From: Ganoderma boninense
Taxonomy: Eukaryota > Basidiomycota > Agaricomycetes > Polyporales > Polyporaceae
Length of the DNA: 64,000 nucleotides
Direction: 5' to 3'
NCBI GenBank assembly: GCA_002900995.3
Contig: CM035310.1
Coordinates: 1,265,528-1,329,527, forward strand
The notes below the pieces were generated by a model, which saw nothing but the letters and a program-made list of their open reading frames with translations, was not told the origin of the DNA and made no database searches. Shown one piece after another: positions 12,922 through 24,000 of the stretch (positions within the stretch are counted from its first letter, which is position 1; each line of letters opens with the position of its first letter). Position numbers and translations under genes: made by a program.

Positions 12922-14237
12922 ATGATGCACCTTCTCAACTTCGTCCTTGCCGCCCTCATTGTTGGCCGAGGTGGGTTTAGATGGGAACCTCAGACAGACT
13001 TATTTGACATGACTTTGTGTTACAGTTGCTGCTGCTCCTGCCGGACCTTTCCTCTGGCGTGCCCAGCGGGCTTCCATTCCCCTCGGGGCCTGCGCCGTCT
13101 GGTGTGCCCTCGGGCTTCCCCATTCCCTCGGGAGTGTCTGGCCATACCGCCCCGCCCCCGCCGCCTTCGGTGTGCCCTCTGGCGTGTCCTCCAGCGGGCT
13201 GCCCTCTTGTGCGCCCCCGCGCCCTCTGGGTGCCCCGTCGAACGTCCGCCGCCAGGCCCCATCGGTGCGCCCCGGTCTGGCTTGCCCCCTAGGCCTTCGG
13301 GTGCCCCTTCCGGTGTGCCGCCTTCGGGTGCCCCGTCTGGCATCCCGCCCCGCCCCGCCCTCGGGCGTCCCTTCGGGCCCTGCTCCTTCGGTTCCGCTCC
13401 TCGGGGCCACCACCCTCTGGGCTCCTCGAACGCGCGTCGTCAGGCCCGTTCGGGTGCGCCTTCCCTCCGGCGCCCCGTCTGGCTTCCCTCGCCTTCGGGC
13501 CCCGCGTCGGGGCTCCTAAGGCCCTTCTGGGTTCCATCGGGCGTGCCGCCCCCCGCCGTCTGCGTTTCCTTCCGGCCCCGCTCCCTCGGGCCCCGCCACA
13601 GGGTCCCGCGCCTCCGTGTCCTCTAACGAGGCGTCGCCAGGCGATCTTGGCCCAAGCTTCCCTCAGGCCCACCCCCTTCCGGTGCCCGTCGGGGCTTCCT
13701 ACGTCCTTCGGTCCCTCCCCCGATCCGGGTGCTCCCTCTGGCGTCCTCCTCCCCCCGCCCTCGGGTGCGCCTCCGGCCCGCTCCTTCGGGCCCTTGCACC
13801 CTCCGGGCCCTGCTCCATCTGTCGCCGCGCCCTCCAACGGCACGCCGTCAGGGCCCCCTCGGGTGCCTTCGGGCTTCCCAGGGGCCTCGGGTCCTCCCGT
13901 CCGGTGCGCCTTTCTGCGTTCCGCCCCCGCCCCCTCCCTCTGGCGCCCCCTCGGGCCCTGCGCCCCTCTGCCCGCACCTTCGGGCCCCGCTCCCTCTGGC
14001 GCGCCGTCCAATGCTCGCCGCCAGGCCCCATCCGGCGCGCCTCCCTCTGGTGCGCCCCCTGTTCCCTCGGGTGAGCCTTCTGGCGTGCCGCCGCCGCCCT
14101 TCCCCTCGGGCGCTGCTCCATCGGGTGCGCCCCCTTCGGTGTGCTCCCTCGGGCTTCCCCAGGCCCTCTGGTCGCCCCCGTCCGGTGTTCCCTCTGGTCC
14201 TGCTCCCTCTGGGCCCGCCCCCGTCCGCCTCGCCTGA
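12922..14237 (+). CDS. Secreted low-complexity Pro-Ser-Gly repeat protein, frame not continuous
   Basis: The ATG pair at 12922-12927 opens a short hydrophobic leader (MMHLLNFVLAALIVGR) that reads as a signal peptide. A GTGGGT donor follows and an acceptor lies near 13024. From there to 14237 the plus strand is GC-rich and encodes many copies of P-S-G-[AVPI] and A-P-S-G-type repeats. The repeat reading switches between all three plus frames (for example around 13.2, 13.6 and 13.9 kb). One frame closes at 14237 and another at 14292 with a non-repetitive tail (HAQHQQESLLSRLFV), which may be the real C-terminus. The protein would be secreted and cell-surface or extracellular. Function is unknown. 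The frame changes could reflect consensus errors, polymerase slippage in the repeat array, or decay. Confidence 0.45.
13045..14225 (+). repeat. GC-rich coding minisatellite (Pro-Ser-Gly units)
   Basis: About 1.2 kb is built from degenerate short units that are variants of CCC-TCG-GGT-GCG-CC and CCTTCGGGTGTGCC. Within it a longer block (near 13.22-13.27 kb and again near 13.41-13.45, 13.83-13.85 and 14.0-14.04 kb) repeats a unit reading APS-N-x-RRQAPS. That indicates nested duplication: short units within a unit of several hundred bases. Confidence 0.7.
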
Positions 14238-14299
14238 GGTGACGCACGCTCAGCATCAGCAAGAAAGTTTGCTTTCTCGGCTTTTTGTCTGAAGGACTG

Positions 14300-15120
14300 T
14301 TTCTGAAGAAATGTGGATAGGGGTATGCGATAGGATATTCTCTGACTCACGGTCGATACTAGTAGCGGCGTAGTGTTCGTATGCTTGGCCTTCGCCACTT
14401 TCTAATACGGCCGATCGGAGCCTGGGGTGTCCTTTGCGAATATTCTCTTGCGTAGATCCACTTATATGCGCTTGTGTCCGTCGTATTATTGGGTGAAAAA
14501 ATCACAGTCGTTCCTTAAGCACAGGTTTTGGCCGATTTGTAGCAAGACTCAGCACCATGCCAGCAACCACAAGCACCGAAACTTTCAGTCATTGGCCGCC
14601 GCGCGTGGTTCGTAGAGAGCCTCACTGGCACTGCATACGGTCACAGTCGAAATATACATCCCGTAGGCCTTCGTCTCTATTCAGCGGAACATCACGATCG
14701 GGACGGCTTGCACAGAGGTACAAGTATCCGGCCTACTCGCACATATCCAACGCAGCGCGCCCTATGACCATGATCGGGCTCAACGGACGACGAGTTTTAG
14801 CACGACGACGGAACGATCACGCTTATTGCTCAGAATGTCGAGTTTCGCGCGTCTAGCAGGGCGCGCTGGCACAGCACTCGCAAGTCTGTTCAAACGCACT
14901 GGCCGTCCCGAGGAAAACAGCATCGTTGAAGAGTTGAATACTAGTCAGATACAGCGCAAAAATGCATGGAAGTCTATAATGTCGTTAACCAAAAAGTCCC
15001 ATTAGATCAGCAACGTGCACACATCGCTCGCCAGTATCGTCAGTCCGCAAGTCCGCAAACCACCCCCACAATTCCCAATCCCCAATCTGTGAGCATACGC
15101 CAAAGCGGTCTCAATATCAA
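14300..15120. other. Intergenic stretch, nothing recognised
   Basis: This lies between the repeat-protein gene and the convergent end of the first GH16 gene. No frame carries a known motif. It is AT-richer than its flanks, consistent with two converging 3' ends. Confidence 0.4.
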
Positions 15121-15125
15121 TATCA

Positions 15126-16765
15126 TCACGACAGGAGCATCGCGAACGCGGCCCCAATTATCGCGCCCACGGCTGCCAGGTACGAGCTCGCCCCACCAAC
15201 AAGGCCAACAGCGCCATTCTTGCTGGTGCCCGACGACGCCTCGTTACCCCCCGAGGTAGCGGTGGGCGCCACCGACGAGAGCACGAGGCTGGTCCCGGAA
15301 GTCGTCGGGTCGAGCGCATCCCCGCTGAGCGAGTACGCCTTGACGTAGTTGATTTCGAAGTACGCGTCGGCGTACTGGCTCGTGCCGTTGTTGATCACGT
15401 TCTCGAGGTACTGGCGACACAGAGTTATAGTCAACGCCAGCGCGTCCCACAAGCGAAATGTATTGAGAGGGACGACGTACACAGGTAGAAGTGTTTCCAA
15501 CGGGGCCACCACACGTCTGTGCATAGATCGTCGGTTGTCCGGCGCTATGTGCGAGGGAGACAGGCCGTGGACGTGAACGGAGGGAGGATAAGTGATGAAC
15601 CGGTATGCTCACAAGTCACCGCATAGCGTGATGTCGATCACCATCTGCTGAGGCGTGAAGAACTCTGTGATGTTGCACGTAGAGGCAGGCCATGCTGCCG
15701 ACGGAGTTCCCCATGTCGACGGGTCGACGGAGGTCGAGGTGTTGCTGACGTCGGCAGGAATGCTGTCCCGCTGTACCACACAAGAACAGTCAATGCCAAG
15801 AAGGGAACAGGAGTCAGCCAATTATGACGCCAGAACGTACAGTCCAGAACCAAACGCTGAATGAAACTTCCGCCAGTTAGCACGTCGTACGACTGGAGAT
15901 AGACATGCACGCACAAGATGCCCGACACGTCGAACTGCGCCGCCCACACGCCTCCACCTGCGGATGCGAACGCGGCTCCGGCATTGTTTGGCTGCGTTTC
16001 GATGACGGTGCAGCCAATGGAGGAGTTTGCTCCCTGGGAGCAGTCCGTGCCGGAAGTCTTCCCCAGCTGCATAACATTGGCAGGTTGTGTGCACCCAGTG
16101 GTCGTGTGGAGCGTCATCTGGTTACTTGTCGCGAGGTTGACAAGTTCCATGATGTCGATCTCGCCTCCTGCGGGCCAGTTAGGCCCTTTCGTCCAGAAGC
16201 TTGGCCACACCTGTCATTTAAGTAGTAGTCAGCTGGCGAAAACATTGGGTAAATGCGACCCACGCACTGAGCATCCAAACGGAATATGCACTGCGTCGAG
16301 CACGAAAACACTTCCTACGGAGAAGAAATCGTGCGTGTTGATTTTGACCTGCATACAATATGCAAGCTCAGCAAGCGCCACCGACTCCACGCCTCTTCCT
16401 CTGTAGGTTGGGACTCACGGAATTCCGCTTGAGGTTAAACGGGACGAAGGAGGTGTTGTCGACCTTGATAATCGCACGGCCCGCGTCGTTGACGAACGTG
16501 AGCTTGCTCGCGTCCGCATCCGCCTCACTCAGGAAGTTGACGTCGCCTGCGAGCCGACGGCCGCTCGAGATGAGCCACTGGTCCGCCCGTCGCGATCAGA
16601 TTCACGCGCATATATGGACGCACCATTCGTCGTGTTGTCGAACCCGTCGAAAAAGTCCCATCCGTCGAAGAAATTTGACCCCGAGAACGACTGGGCGAGG
16701 TTGTATGCGGCGAGGGTCTGCCCAGCAGACCAGGAGAGGACACCGAGGCTTGCAAGGAGGCGCAT
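15126..16765 (-). CDS. GH16 family endo-beta-glucanase (laminarinase type), secreted and GPI-anchored, copy 1
   Basis: The product should cleave beta-1,3(4)-glucan at the cell surface. Exon 1 (16765-16624) encodes a signal peptide (MRLLASLGVLSWSAGQTLA) and then YNLAQSFSGSNFFDGWDFF, a typical GH16 start. Exon 2 begins at 16546 (GDVNFLSEAD), exon 3 has VKINTHDFFSVGSVF, and exon 4 has WPSFWTKGPNWPAGGEIDIM, containing the catalytic E-x-D-x-x-E motif (about 16146-16168), followed by LHTTTGC and cysteine-rich segments. After SIPADVSNTS and MVIDITLCGDL the protein ends in a Ser/Thr-rich linker and a hydrophobic GPI tail (AVGAIIGAAFAMLLS). The gene has about eight exons and reads cleanly without frameshifts. 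Its paralogue lies at 20085-21760 on the same strand. An LTR element sits about 320 bases upstream of the start, in or near the promoter. Confidence 0.9.
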
Positions 16766-17088
16766 GGGGGGCGGAAGGGCGCGTAGTGGCGGGTGGCGGC
16801 AGTGGACGACCGGAGACAAGGAGCTAGGTCCTGGCGTGCCGCAGTCGGCCTCGGCCACGCGTTATAGCTGGCAGGACCGAGGGTGTTCGCACCGTTGCAC
16901 AGCCGTGAGTGATGACAATGTGTGTGAGTGGTCGGGCCTAAAAATACGTACCTCCGTGGATGTCCTTCCCCTTCTCCGCCCAAAATAGGAGAGGGGACTC
17001 ACGGTGACTTTTAGCCGCTTCTGAGGGATGACATGTGTGGTCCTCAGGCGGGTTGGATGGGAAAAAAGGACCGGCGAGAGGCCTGGCG

Positions 17089-17269
17089 TGTAACGGGCAG
17101 CCTGCCGCCGCGAGGTCGAAACGAGACGAAACCAGGGTTATATTCGAGGTACAAAAGTCGAGTACAACGAGGGGGCAGCTAGGCGAGCCCGAGACCTGTG
17201 TTGGTTCGTCAAAGAGAAGCAGAACGTATCGTAGCGGACTAATCTAACGTGACCGGATCATGGAGTCAC
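17089..17269 (-). repeat. Truncated inverted LTR copy
   Basis: These 181 bases match the reverse complement of the 206-bp LTR at 17313-17518, lacking the last 25 bases (the U3 start). The copy begins exactly next to the TGGCG target repeat. Confidence 0.9.
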
Positions 17270-17312
17270 CAACCTCACCCACTCCTCGATCCGTACCTTA
17301 AGGAGGAGATGG

Positions 17313-17518
17313 TGTAACGGCCCCCGTTACTCTGGCCGTGACTCCATGATCCGGTCACGTTAGATTAGTCCGCTACGATACGTTCTGCTTCTCTTTGACG
17401 AACCAACACAGGTCTCGGGCTCGCCTAGCTGCCCCCTCGTTGTACTCGACTTTTGTACCTCGAATATAACCCTGGTTTCGTCTCGTTTCGACCTCGCGGC
17501 GGCAGGCTGCCCGTTACA
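17313..17518 (+). repeat. LTR (left complete copy)
   Basis: A 206-bp repeat starting TGTAACGG and ending CCGTTACA. It is preceded by the polypurine stretch AAGGAGGAGATGG, which normally precedes a 3' LTR, so this copy has features of both a 5' and a 3' LTR. As far as I can compare by eye it is identical to 19278-19483. Confidence 0.92.
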
Positions 17519-19277
17519 GTTTGGTTCGTCCGCCAAACTCGGTCCTTTCGACTCTCGCTTGTCTCGGTCGCCCGCGGTTTATCCCAGCGACTGTCCTCTC
17601 GCTTCCTTGACCCTTTGCGACCCCTCGCATCTCAAATTTCCATCGTCCTTCGATGCCCGGTGGTCATCCATCCACACCCTACACCGGCTCGCCACATTCT
17701 TTGCCAGCCTAGGTCCATAGCCCCTATTTTGGGGGTCGCACATCCTCTACCCATCTGGTCCCCTCCATGGAGCCATTCGCACTTGTCTATGCCCCCAATA
17801 TCCCAGCATAGTGCGCTGCTAGCCAAGATTCGCATTTTCAAGACCTTTCCTCATTCCGGACTAGACTCTCCTCTTGCTTGCTTGCGCGGCCCGCACACGC
17901 GTTACGGCACCCTCCACCGCCATTGAAGTCGTGTCGTCAGAGGCTCGTGCTCCTCGCCGTTCATTTACCATGCATTTTTTTGTTTTTGTAACCTCGCCCC
18001 TTCCTCTTCCTCGACATCTTCGCTCTCTGGCGCCCGCTACCCCACCTCATGGACCCTCGCGATCATGCCTGCCCCTCGCGTCCTCATCAACCTCACCCAC
18101 ATTAGCTCTCCCTCCCTCCCTCCCTTCGTAGCAACCAACCTTCATCAACCCCCCGGTTTCGGAGGTTGTCTTTTTCAGGTCGCCTCGTCTCCGCGCCTCC
18201 GGCACGGAAGCCTCGGCGGAAAAAAGGGAGATAGGTGTGGTGGAACCAGAGCCTTCGGAGGACGCGGACATGGAGCAGAGCGGAAGGTACGCCGTCCTCG
18301 AGACCTCTCGGACGTCTTCGCAGAGGTGGACCGGAGCGGTGCGGAGGACCACCGTAGCAAGTCGGTGTGTCCACGCAGGTTCGGAGTGGAGACGGAGATC
18401 CTGTGTGGACGCAGGTCTCCCTCCGGTGCGTCGCTACGCGCGCACACTCCTCTTCCCTCGGCCGTCGCAGCGGTTACGCACGACGTGCATCCTCGGACGG
18501 CGTGGCAAGCTCATGCAAGCCGCGTCAGTCTCACTTTCAAGATGATCCGCGATCCTCACGCATTTCAAAACTTTTTGCGGCCTCAAGATCACGCTTTTTC
18601 AACGCCCTTTTGACACCTTTCGATGTTTTGATCCCTCGGTGCGCCTCGATCTCGACGCTTGTCATCCTCACCCCTCGTCGCATTTCAGCCACTGTATCCG
18701 CATCACGCCCCTCGTCCTTGCATTTGATGCTTTCTTTCAACCCCCAGTGCATCCTTCTTGTCGCCTCGCCTCGTGGACATTGGCTGCGGTCAAATCTGCT
18801 GAGTGCGTTGTATCTTCGTCTACGTCCTCGCCTCTCGTCTCGATCTACGATCACGGTTCTAGGCTTCGGTCTTAACGTGTTTTAGTTGCTCGTTACGTCC
18901 TCGTTTTTGGTCTTCTCGGGCTGTGGCCTGGGTTGACACCTCTACGTCTATGGTCATGTGGGAGTCGCTATCCCCTTGACACCCACCTTAGCTTACCGGT
19001 AGCATGTGTGGACCCTCTTGTGTAGCTTGTGTCTCTTGTCCCTCGCACTGTGTCTACGTCAAGCCTCGCCTTGCCCCTACGTCTCAGTGACCCTTGAACT
19101 CCGCACTACGTCTTCGTTTATAGCTGTTTTGGTACCTACGTCTTGCACTACGTTGTTGCCACTTGATTACTACTTGTGTTATTGTTTTTCTACGTTTAGG
19201 TTTACCTTATGTTACGACCCTACAGCACTACGTCTCTCGTCACCCACTCCTCGATCCGTACCTTAAGGAGGAGATGG

Positions 19278-19483
19278 TGTAACGGCCCCCGTTACTCTGG
19301 CCGTGACTCCATGATCCGGTCACGTTAGATTAGTCCGCTACGATACGTTCTGCTTCTCTTTGACGAACCAACACAGGTCTCGGGCTCGCCTAGCTGCCCC
19401 CTCGTTGTACTCGACTTTTGTACCTCGAATATAACCCTGGTTTCGTCTCGTTTCGACCTCGCGGCGGCAGGCTGCCCGTTACA
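19278..19483 (+). repeat. LTR (right complete copy)
   Basis: Matches 17313-17518 over its full 206 bp and is preceded by the same polypurine tract (19264-19277). It is followed directly by TGGCG, which also precedes the left end of the whole insertion at 17084-17088. Confidence 0.92.
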
Positions 19484-19489
19484 TGGCGG

Positions 19490-20084
19490 TGATCTCCTGG
19501 CAAGTAGGCCTTGGGATAGCAGGACAGTCACAGGCGCGCAGGCGCGATGAGATGTGTCATACACGACATGGGTGCGTGTTGTTCTCAGACCACGATGTGC
19601 CCTGATATGCCGCAGATTTGATGAGCGACAATCGATAGTCAAGCCAGATGAATGACAAGATGGTCTTGAAGACGGAGGCCGCCGCGATGACGAGAAGGCA
19701 CTGAGATTCAGAAGGATGAGGTGACGACGATGCCCTTGTGGCGGAGAGGCTCCGGTAACTTCCGTTCGTGGTGGCTGTGATTCTGTCTCCCACCCGCGAA
19801 CAACCCGCGAAGTCAACGAAGCTTGCAAGCTTTGGAGTTTGGACCTGAAACACCTTGTAGCCAGCCCCGAAGCACGGCTCTTACCTCTCTCTAACGTCTT
19901 TGCTGCATCGCGGGGAATCAATACCGGCCGGAATACAACACATCCTGCCAGCGCATCCCATTAAACTCAGCTCAAATCTAGGTTAGTACAGAATGTCCGA
20001 GAATTCGCCGTGCAGATGCACAAGGAAAGACCAGGGCTTGGGCCTATCGTCCAAAAAATCTTTGTATCCAAGAAATAACGAAGC
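19490..20084. other. Flank between the LTR element and the GH16 gene, no gene recognised
   Basis: A minus-strand frame (19853-19557) contains a hydrophobic segment (LVIAAASVFKTILSFIW) but no family motif. It may be the remains of a gene that the LTR element entered, or chance. The 3' end of the second GH16 gene follows at 20085. Confidence 0.35.
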
Positions 20085-21760
20085 TCACAACAACGCCCAC
20101 GAGGACGCAGCCACGACGGCAGCACCCAACGCTGCAACGTATGCGGACGCCGACGAGAGCGCTCCGTTTCCGCCGTTCCCGGAGGTTTTGCCGTTCGTGC
20201 CATTACCGTTGCTCGTACTGGTACTCGTGCTTGAGGCGGTTGGTGCACCCGTGCCCGACGCGGCGCCAGTGTTAGCCACTATGCTGAGCGCGACGCTGCT
20301 TCCCGAGGTGGACACGGGCACCTCGAGCGAGGCGTTGCTCTGCGTGAACACCTTGATGTACGAGATCTCGAACCAGGCGTTGGCGAGGGCGGTCTGGTTG
20401 AGGTTGATCACGTCGTACAGGTACTGTCGGGATGGAAAGAAATAAATTCATAGCGGAACAGAGCATAAGACATTGTGAGTGCGGCACTTACACACATGTC
20501 GACCGTGGTGTTTCCGAGCTCGCCGCCGCAGGATGATTGGTAGAGGTTGGGCTGGCCGGCCCTGCATGGAGCGAGAGTCAGCATCAAAAGTGTGGTCTGT
20601 GGTCGTAAGCCAGTCGCCCAAGGACGCACCAATCTCCGCAAAGTGTGATATCGAGAACCAGCTGTTGCGGAGTGAAGAACTGGCTGACGTCGCAGGATGA
20701 GGCCGGCCATGCCGCGGATGGGGTGCCGAACGTGGAGGGATCGATTGAGTCTGTTGCGCTAGAGACTGAGGCTGGAATGTCCTTGCGCTAAGTAGCGAAG
20801 TTCGGCGTGATCGTCAGCAAGGTTCGAGCCCTAAATTTCAAGCGTCAGGTGTAGACACTTACCGACCAGAACCAAACACTGCGTGAAACCGCGCGAGAGA
20901 AAAAAATACGACGACGACGAAAACGATGATGAGCCGCCACAGGTCGCCAAGCGTCAACGCACTCACAACACGCCCGTCGCGTCGAACTGCGTCGCCCACA
21001 CGCCGCCCCCGTTCTCCGCAAAGCCCGCCCCGTAGCTGTTCGGCTGCGCCTCCGCGACGCTGCACCCCGTCGCTGAGTTGACCCCCGCGGAGCAGTCCGT
21101 GCCCACCGTCCTGCCGAGCTGCTGCACCCCGCTCGCCTGCGTGCACCCGGCCTCGGTGTGGAGGGTCATCTGGTTCGCGGGCGCGAGGTTGACCTCCTCC
21201 ATGATGTCGATCTCGCCGCCCTGCGGCCAGTTCGGGCCCTTGGTCCAGAACCCGGGCCATACGGCGCACCCGTACGGCAGGTGCACGGCGTCGAAGAGGA
21301 AGAGGGAGCCGATGGGGAAGTAGTCGTGCGTCGCGATCCGGACCTGCCGAGGGCAGTTGGTAAGTAGGGAGAGTGAGAGGACATGAGGGAAACGCGGGGA
21401 GGGGGGGGGAAGGACTCACAGAGTTGCGCTTGTTGTTGTAGTCGACGGAGGAGGTGTTGTCGACCTTGATTACTGCGTTCCCCGCGTCGTTCAGGTATGC
21501 GATGGGGTTGGGCTTCGCCATAGCGTTGGCCTCGGACAGGTAGAATACATGCCCTAATTGTGGTGTCCCGACCATGAGAGGAACACGCTCAACCTGGGTA
21601 TGCCGATAGACGTACCGTGAGTGGTATCGTCGTATACATGATCCTGCCAATCCCACCCATCGAAAAATTTGCTACCAGAATATTCCTGGGCGAGGTTGTA
21701 TGCTGCAAGGGCAGGGGCGGAGCTGAAAAGAGCGTATGCCAAAGGGATGGCGAGCGACAT
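20085..21760 (-). CDS. GH16 family endo-beta-glucanase (laminarinase type), secreted and GPI-anchored, copy 2
   Basis: Paralogue of the gene at 15126-16765, same strand. The first exon encodes a signal peptide ending near ALAAYNLAQEYSGSKFFDGW. The next exon has SEANAMAKPNPIAYLNDAG and ends VDYNNKRNS at a GTGAGT donor (about 21.42 kb). Then come IATHDYFPIGSLFLFDAVH and FWTKGPNWPQGGEIDIME, with the catalytic Glu-x-Asp-x-x-Glu near 21196-21220. The following segments LHTEAGC and TDCSAGVNSATGC match copy 1. The C-terminal exon carries a Ser/Thr/Gly/Asn-rich linker and a hydrophobic GPI tail (AAVVAASSWALL). Exon boundaries match copy 1, so this is a duplication. The sequence reads cleanly. Linkers and signal peptides have diverged more than the catalytic exons. 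Confidence 0.9.
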
Positions 21761-21769
21761 GCTGTGCCG

Positions 21770-22730
21770 TGTGGAGTGGGAGGAACGTTTCGTTCACACT
21801 GACGGGAAACTGGGAAGGGAGGACGCAGGGTGTGCTTCAGAGGGATGTAATATGAACCACCGCGCTTCTGTCGTGCCTGACGGACCTTTTCCACGGCGAT
21901 AGCATCGCGGCTCATATAACGGCGTCCATCTGATATTGTCTTGGGCGCATTGCAAGACAGAAGTCCTCCGATAGGCTCGCTTTCTCGACAATTCAAAGAG
22001 GAGGCGTGGTCGCCGAGCGACCAGCGGAAATAAACTTAGAGAACGGTCCCAGACGGGAGGATTTCTTGATAGTCCTTCACAGCGGTTCATAGTATTCATG
22101 ACCTGGTACTTAACTGTACAAGTAACTCTATCACTGTGTCAGCTGCTCGCAGGTCGGTCACACACGGAGACGGGCCACATACCTTAGATGCGTGCGGTAG
22201 TAAGCCCGAAGGCCTTCGTCTTCGAATTCGAGACACGCCGCTTCAAATGACTCTATATAACTTGGACAGTATCAGTGCTAACGTGTCGATGGGCGCATCT
22301 AGTGGACTTGTGAGGGTTCTGAGGAACACGGTTAATCGACTGCGACCGCGAGAGATCCGGTCGCTGTCGGGGCAACACGTCATCCTGGAAGTTTCCAGGC
22401 AGCCTTAATCCAGCTTGAAGGCGCTCTCGTTGTTTGAATATGCGCAGCAACGTCGTGTAGCCTTTCCAGCGTCCGTGAGGCCGCCGCGGGCCACTCAGCT
22501 TGAAGCTCTCCACTGGCAGCGGGTCCTGTGTCGAGAACACGTGGAAAAGCTTTGGCCTTGAGGACGGCGGCTGACCCATCTCCGTTTGAAAGTGCAATAT
22601 GAGAGAAATAAAGCTGTTTGTCCTTCCCAAGAGATTGGGCAGAGCAAGTTGAAGTTGGCAGGAAAGCAGCCGCGCCGCCGATATCAGATGCCACGTGGAC
22701 ACTAGTATGCTTTTGACCCGTGGCTTTGCC
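21770..22730. other. Upstream region of GH16 copy 2, no further gene seen
   Basis: No recognisable coding segment. The promoter of the second GH16 gene should lie in the first few hundred bases. The remainder holds short frames on both strands without motifs. Confidence 0.4.
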
Positions 22731-22736
22731 ACGACA

Positions 22737-23195
22737 CTTCGCCTTCGGCTCAGTACAGTTACTTATTGTGTACAGTAAATAGTATTGTTCCACCCGTTGA
22801 CAATAATGGCATGGCTTTGCCTTCGGCTCAGCAGAATGAGCCTTGCGTCTCAAGTCTCGTTGAACCTGAAAAAGTTAGCTGTTGAGCGTGGTGCGAACAG
22901 TACACCCATGGATACTGACCACAAAGTTCATGTTGTTTTCAACTCCCACTTAAATAGACTGAGGGGCAGGGCGAGTAGTTGCCCTTCACCCTCTTCGCAC
23001 TGGAGTTTGTTTCGACCCCGGGCCGTGGCTTTGCCATGATGATTATTGCTTCACCTCCGGCTCAGCCCCAGAACACACCAGAAAGAGAGGCTGGAAGTAT
23101 TTGACTATTAAGTTGACACCCCCTTTTTAAAATAAAATACCCATAACGTTACTACTGTGAGTGTCAGTATACTTAATGCTTCACCTTCGGCTCAG
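22737..23195 (+). repeat. Four spaced copies of a 17-bp motif (CTTYRCCTYCGGCTCAG)
   Basis: Near-identical 17-mers occur at 22737-22753, about 22815-22831, about 23049-23065 and 23179-23195, all in the same orientation. The first and third are also preceded by CCGTGGCTTTGCCA (about 22718 and 23026). The spacing is irregular (77, 234 and 130 bases), so this is not a simple tandem array. It may be a decayed repetitive element. Confidence 0.6.
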
Positions 23196-23743
23196 CGTAG
23201 TAGAAGCCCGGGGTAGACTCAAAAGTGCTTCCCATTGCGAGGTCACCCGTAAAACTGAAGCATATAATGAGCGACAAACCCACAACCTCGGAGCCACTAC
23301 TATTCACAAATCATACATGCATGGAAGCTTGTGCGCTCACCCGTTGGGGTACTACTATCAGGCCCTGTGTCATGCTGCCTGAAATCATGAGTCTTGATTT
23401 TTTTCCCGACAGGAACCCGTGCAGCGTTGTGCATCCTTAAATGCTATTCATATTTCATCTGAATTATTGAAGGCCACACCAGGCCCGTGGCAGCATCCAC
23501 TCAGGGCCCATGCTTGCAGCTTTCCTGTCGCTTCAAAATGCCAGGTACAGTTTTTTGATAGGATGGTTACCATGGGCTTGCGCTGCATGCTCCGAATCGT
23601 AAGACCTGCCCATGAGAAATGCACACGTTTAAAAGATACAGTGATGCCTCAACAACAACTCAATATACCTGTTTGCGCCGCCACTGGCAGTGCTACCCGT
23701 GGGGCATTGATGCTTTAAGTTTCAAGAGCGAGTGACCTACAAC

Positions 23744-23791
23744 GAGGTCTGTAGACCTAAGGGCGTCTTGCCCTTGAGGGTCGCAGACCTC
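23744..23791 (+). repeat. 48-bp hairpin repeat, copy A
   Basis: The sequence can fold as one long imperfect hairpin. GAGGTCTG (23744-23751) pairs with CAGACCTC (23784-23791), GACC (23754-23757) with GGTC (23779-23782), and AAGGGC (23759-23764) with GCCCTT (23770-23775), with loop GTCTT. Alternatively AGGTCT-GT-AGACCT forms a local hairpin. The same 48 bases occur in reverse orientation at 62043-62090. Homology extends on one side to about 23821 (TGACA-ATGGCGC) and on the other only to CTACAAC. Confidence 0.85.
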
Positions 23792-23883
23792 TCTTTCCCC
23801 CCACGCATGACAGATGGCGCAGGTACAGCGTCAGGCTGCGCGTCAACCTGTCAATCAATGCGTGTCATCCCCGGCATCCCATC

Positions 23884-24000
23884 AGCCGGCATGTCATCCC
23901 GCCCTCCCGCCGTCATCCCGCCCTCCGCCGTCTATCCCGCCCGCCGTCTATCCCGCCCGCCGTCTATCCCGCCCGCTCTCTATCCCCGCCATCCTGCCCC
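23884..24000 (+). repeat. Short GC-rich tandem repeat (CCGCCGTCTATCCCGCC units)
   Basis: Repeated units based on CATCCCGCCCTCCCGCC and CCGCCGTCTATCCCGCC follow the hairpin repeat. A comparable CCCGCC-rich stretch lies at the equivalent distance from the second hairpin copy (about 61.89-61.98 kb, reverse strand). Confidence 0.7.

Larger units (their letters stand above)
17089..19483 (+). mobile_element. Rearranged non-autonomous LTR retroelement with an inverted LTR at its left end
   Basis: The insertion is bounded by a 5-bp direct repeat TGGCG (17084-17088 and 19484-19488). From left to right it holds a truncated LTR in reverse orientation (17089-17269), a short piece of element 3' end with a polypurine tract (17275-17312), a complete LTR (17313-17518), about 1.76 kb of internal DNA, the same polypurine piece (about 19240-19277) and a second complete LTR (19278-19483). 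The LTRs are 206 bp, begin TG and end CA. Both outer termini are therefore the U5 end (..TTACA), instead of one U3 and one U5 end. The internal part lacks a recognisable gag-pol; an acidic stretch near 18.23-18.31 kb (VVEPEPSEDADMEQSGRYAV) may be a gag remnant. The element lies between the two GH16 genes. Confidence 0.85.

Noticed and set aside
13289..14398. Long minus frame (369 codons) rich in Gly/Glu/Ala/Pro
   Set aside because: It is the antisense of the plus-strand Pro-Ser-Gly repeat. The signal peptide, leader and promoter are all on the plus strand.
17035..17247. Plus-strand frame of 70 codons and its minus-strand twin at 19325-19921 sharing a long identical peptide
   Set aside because: The shared peptide is simply the translation of the LTR repeat and its inverted copy; it is not evidence for two related genes.
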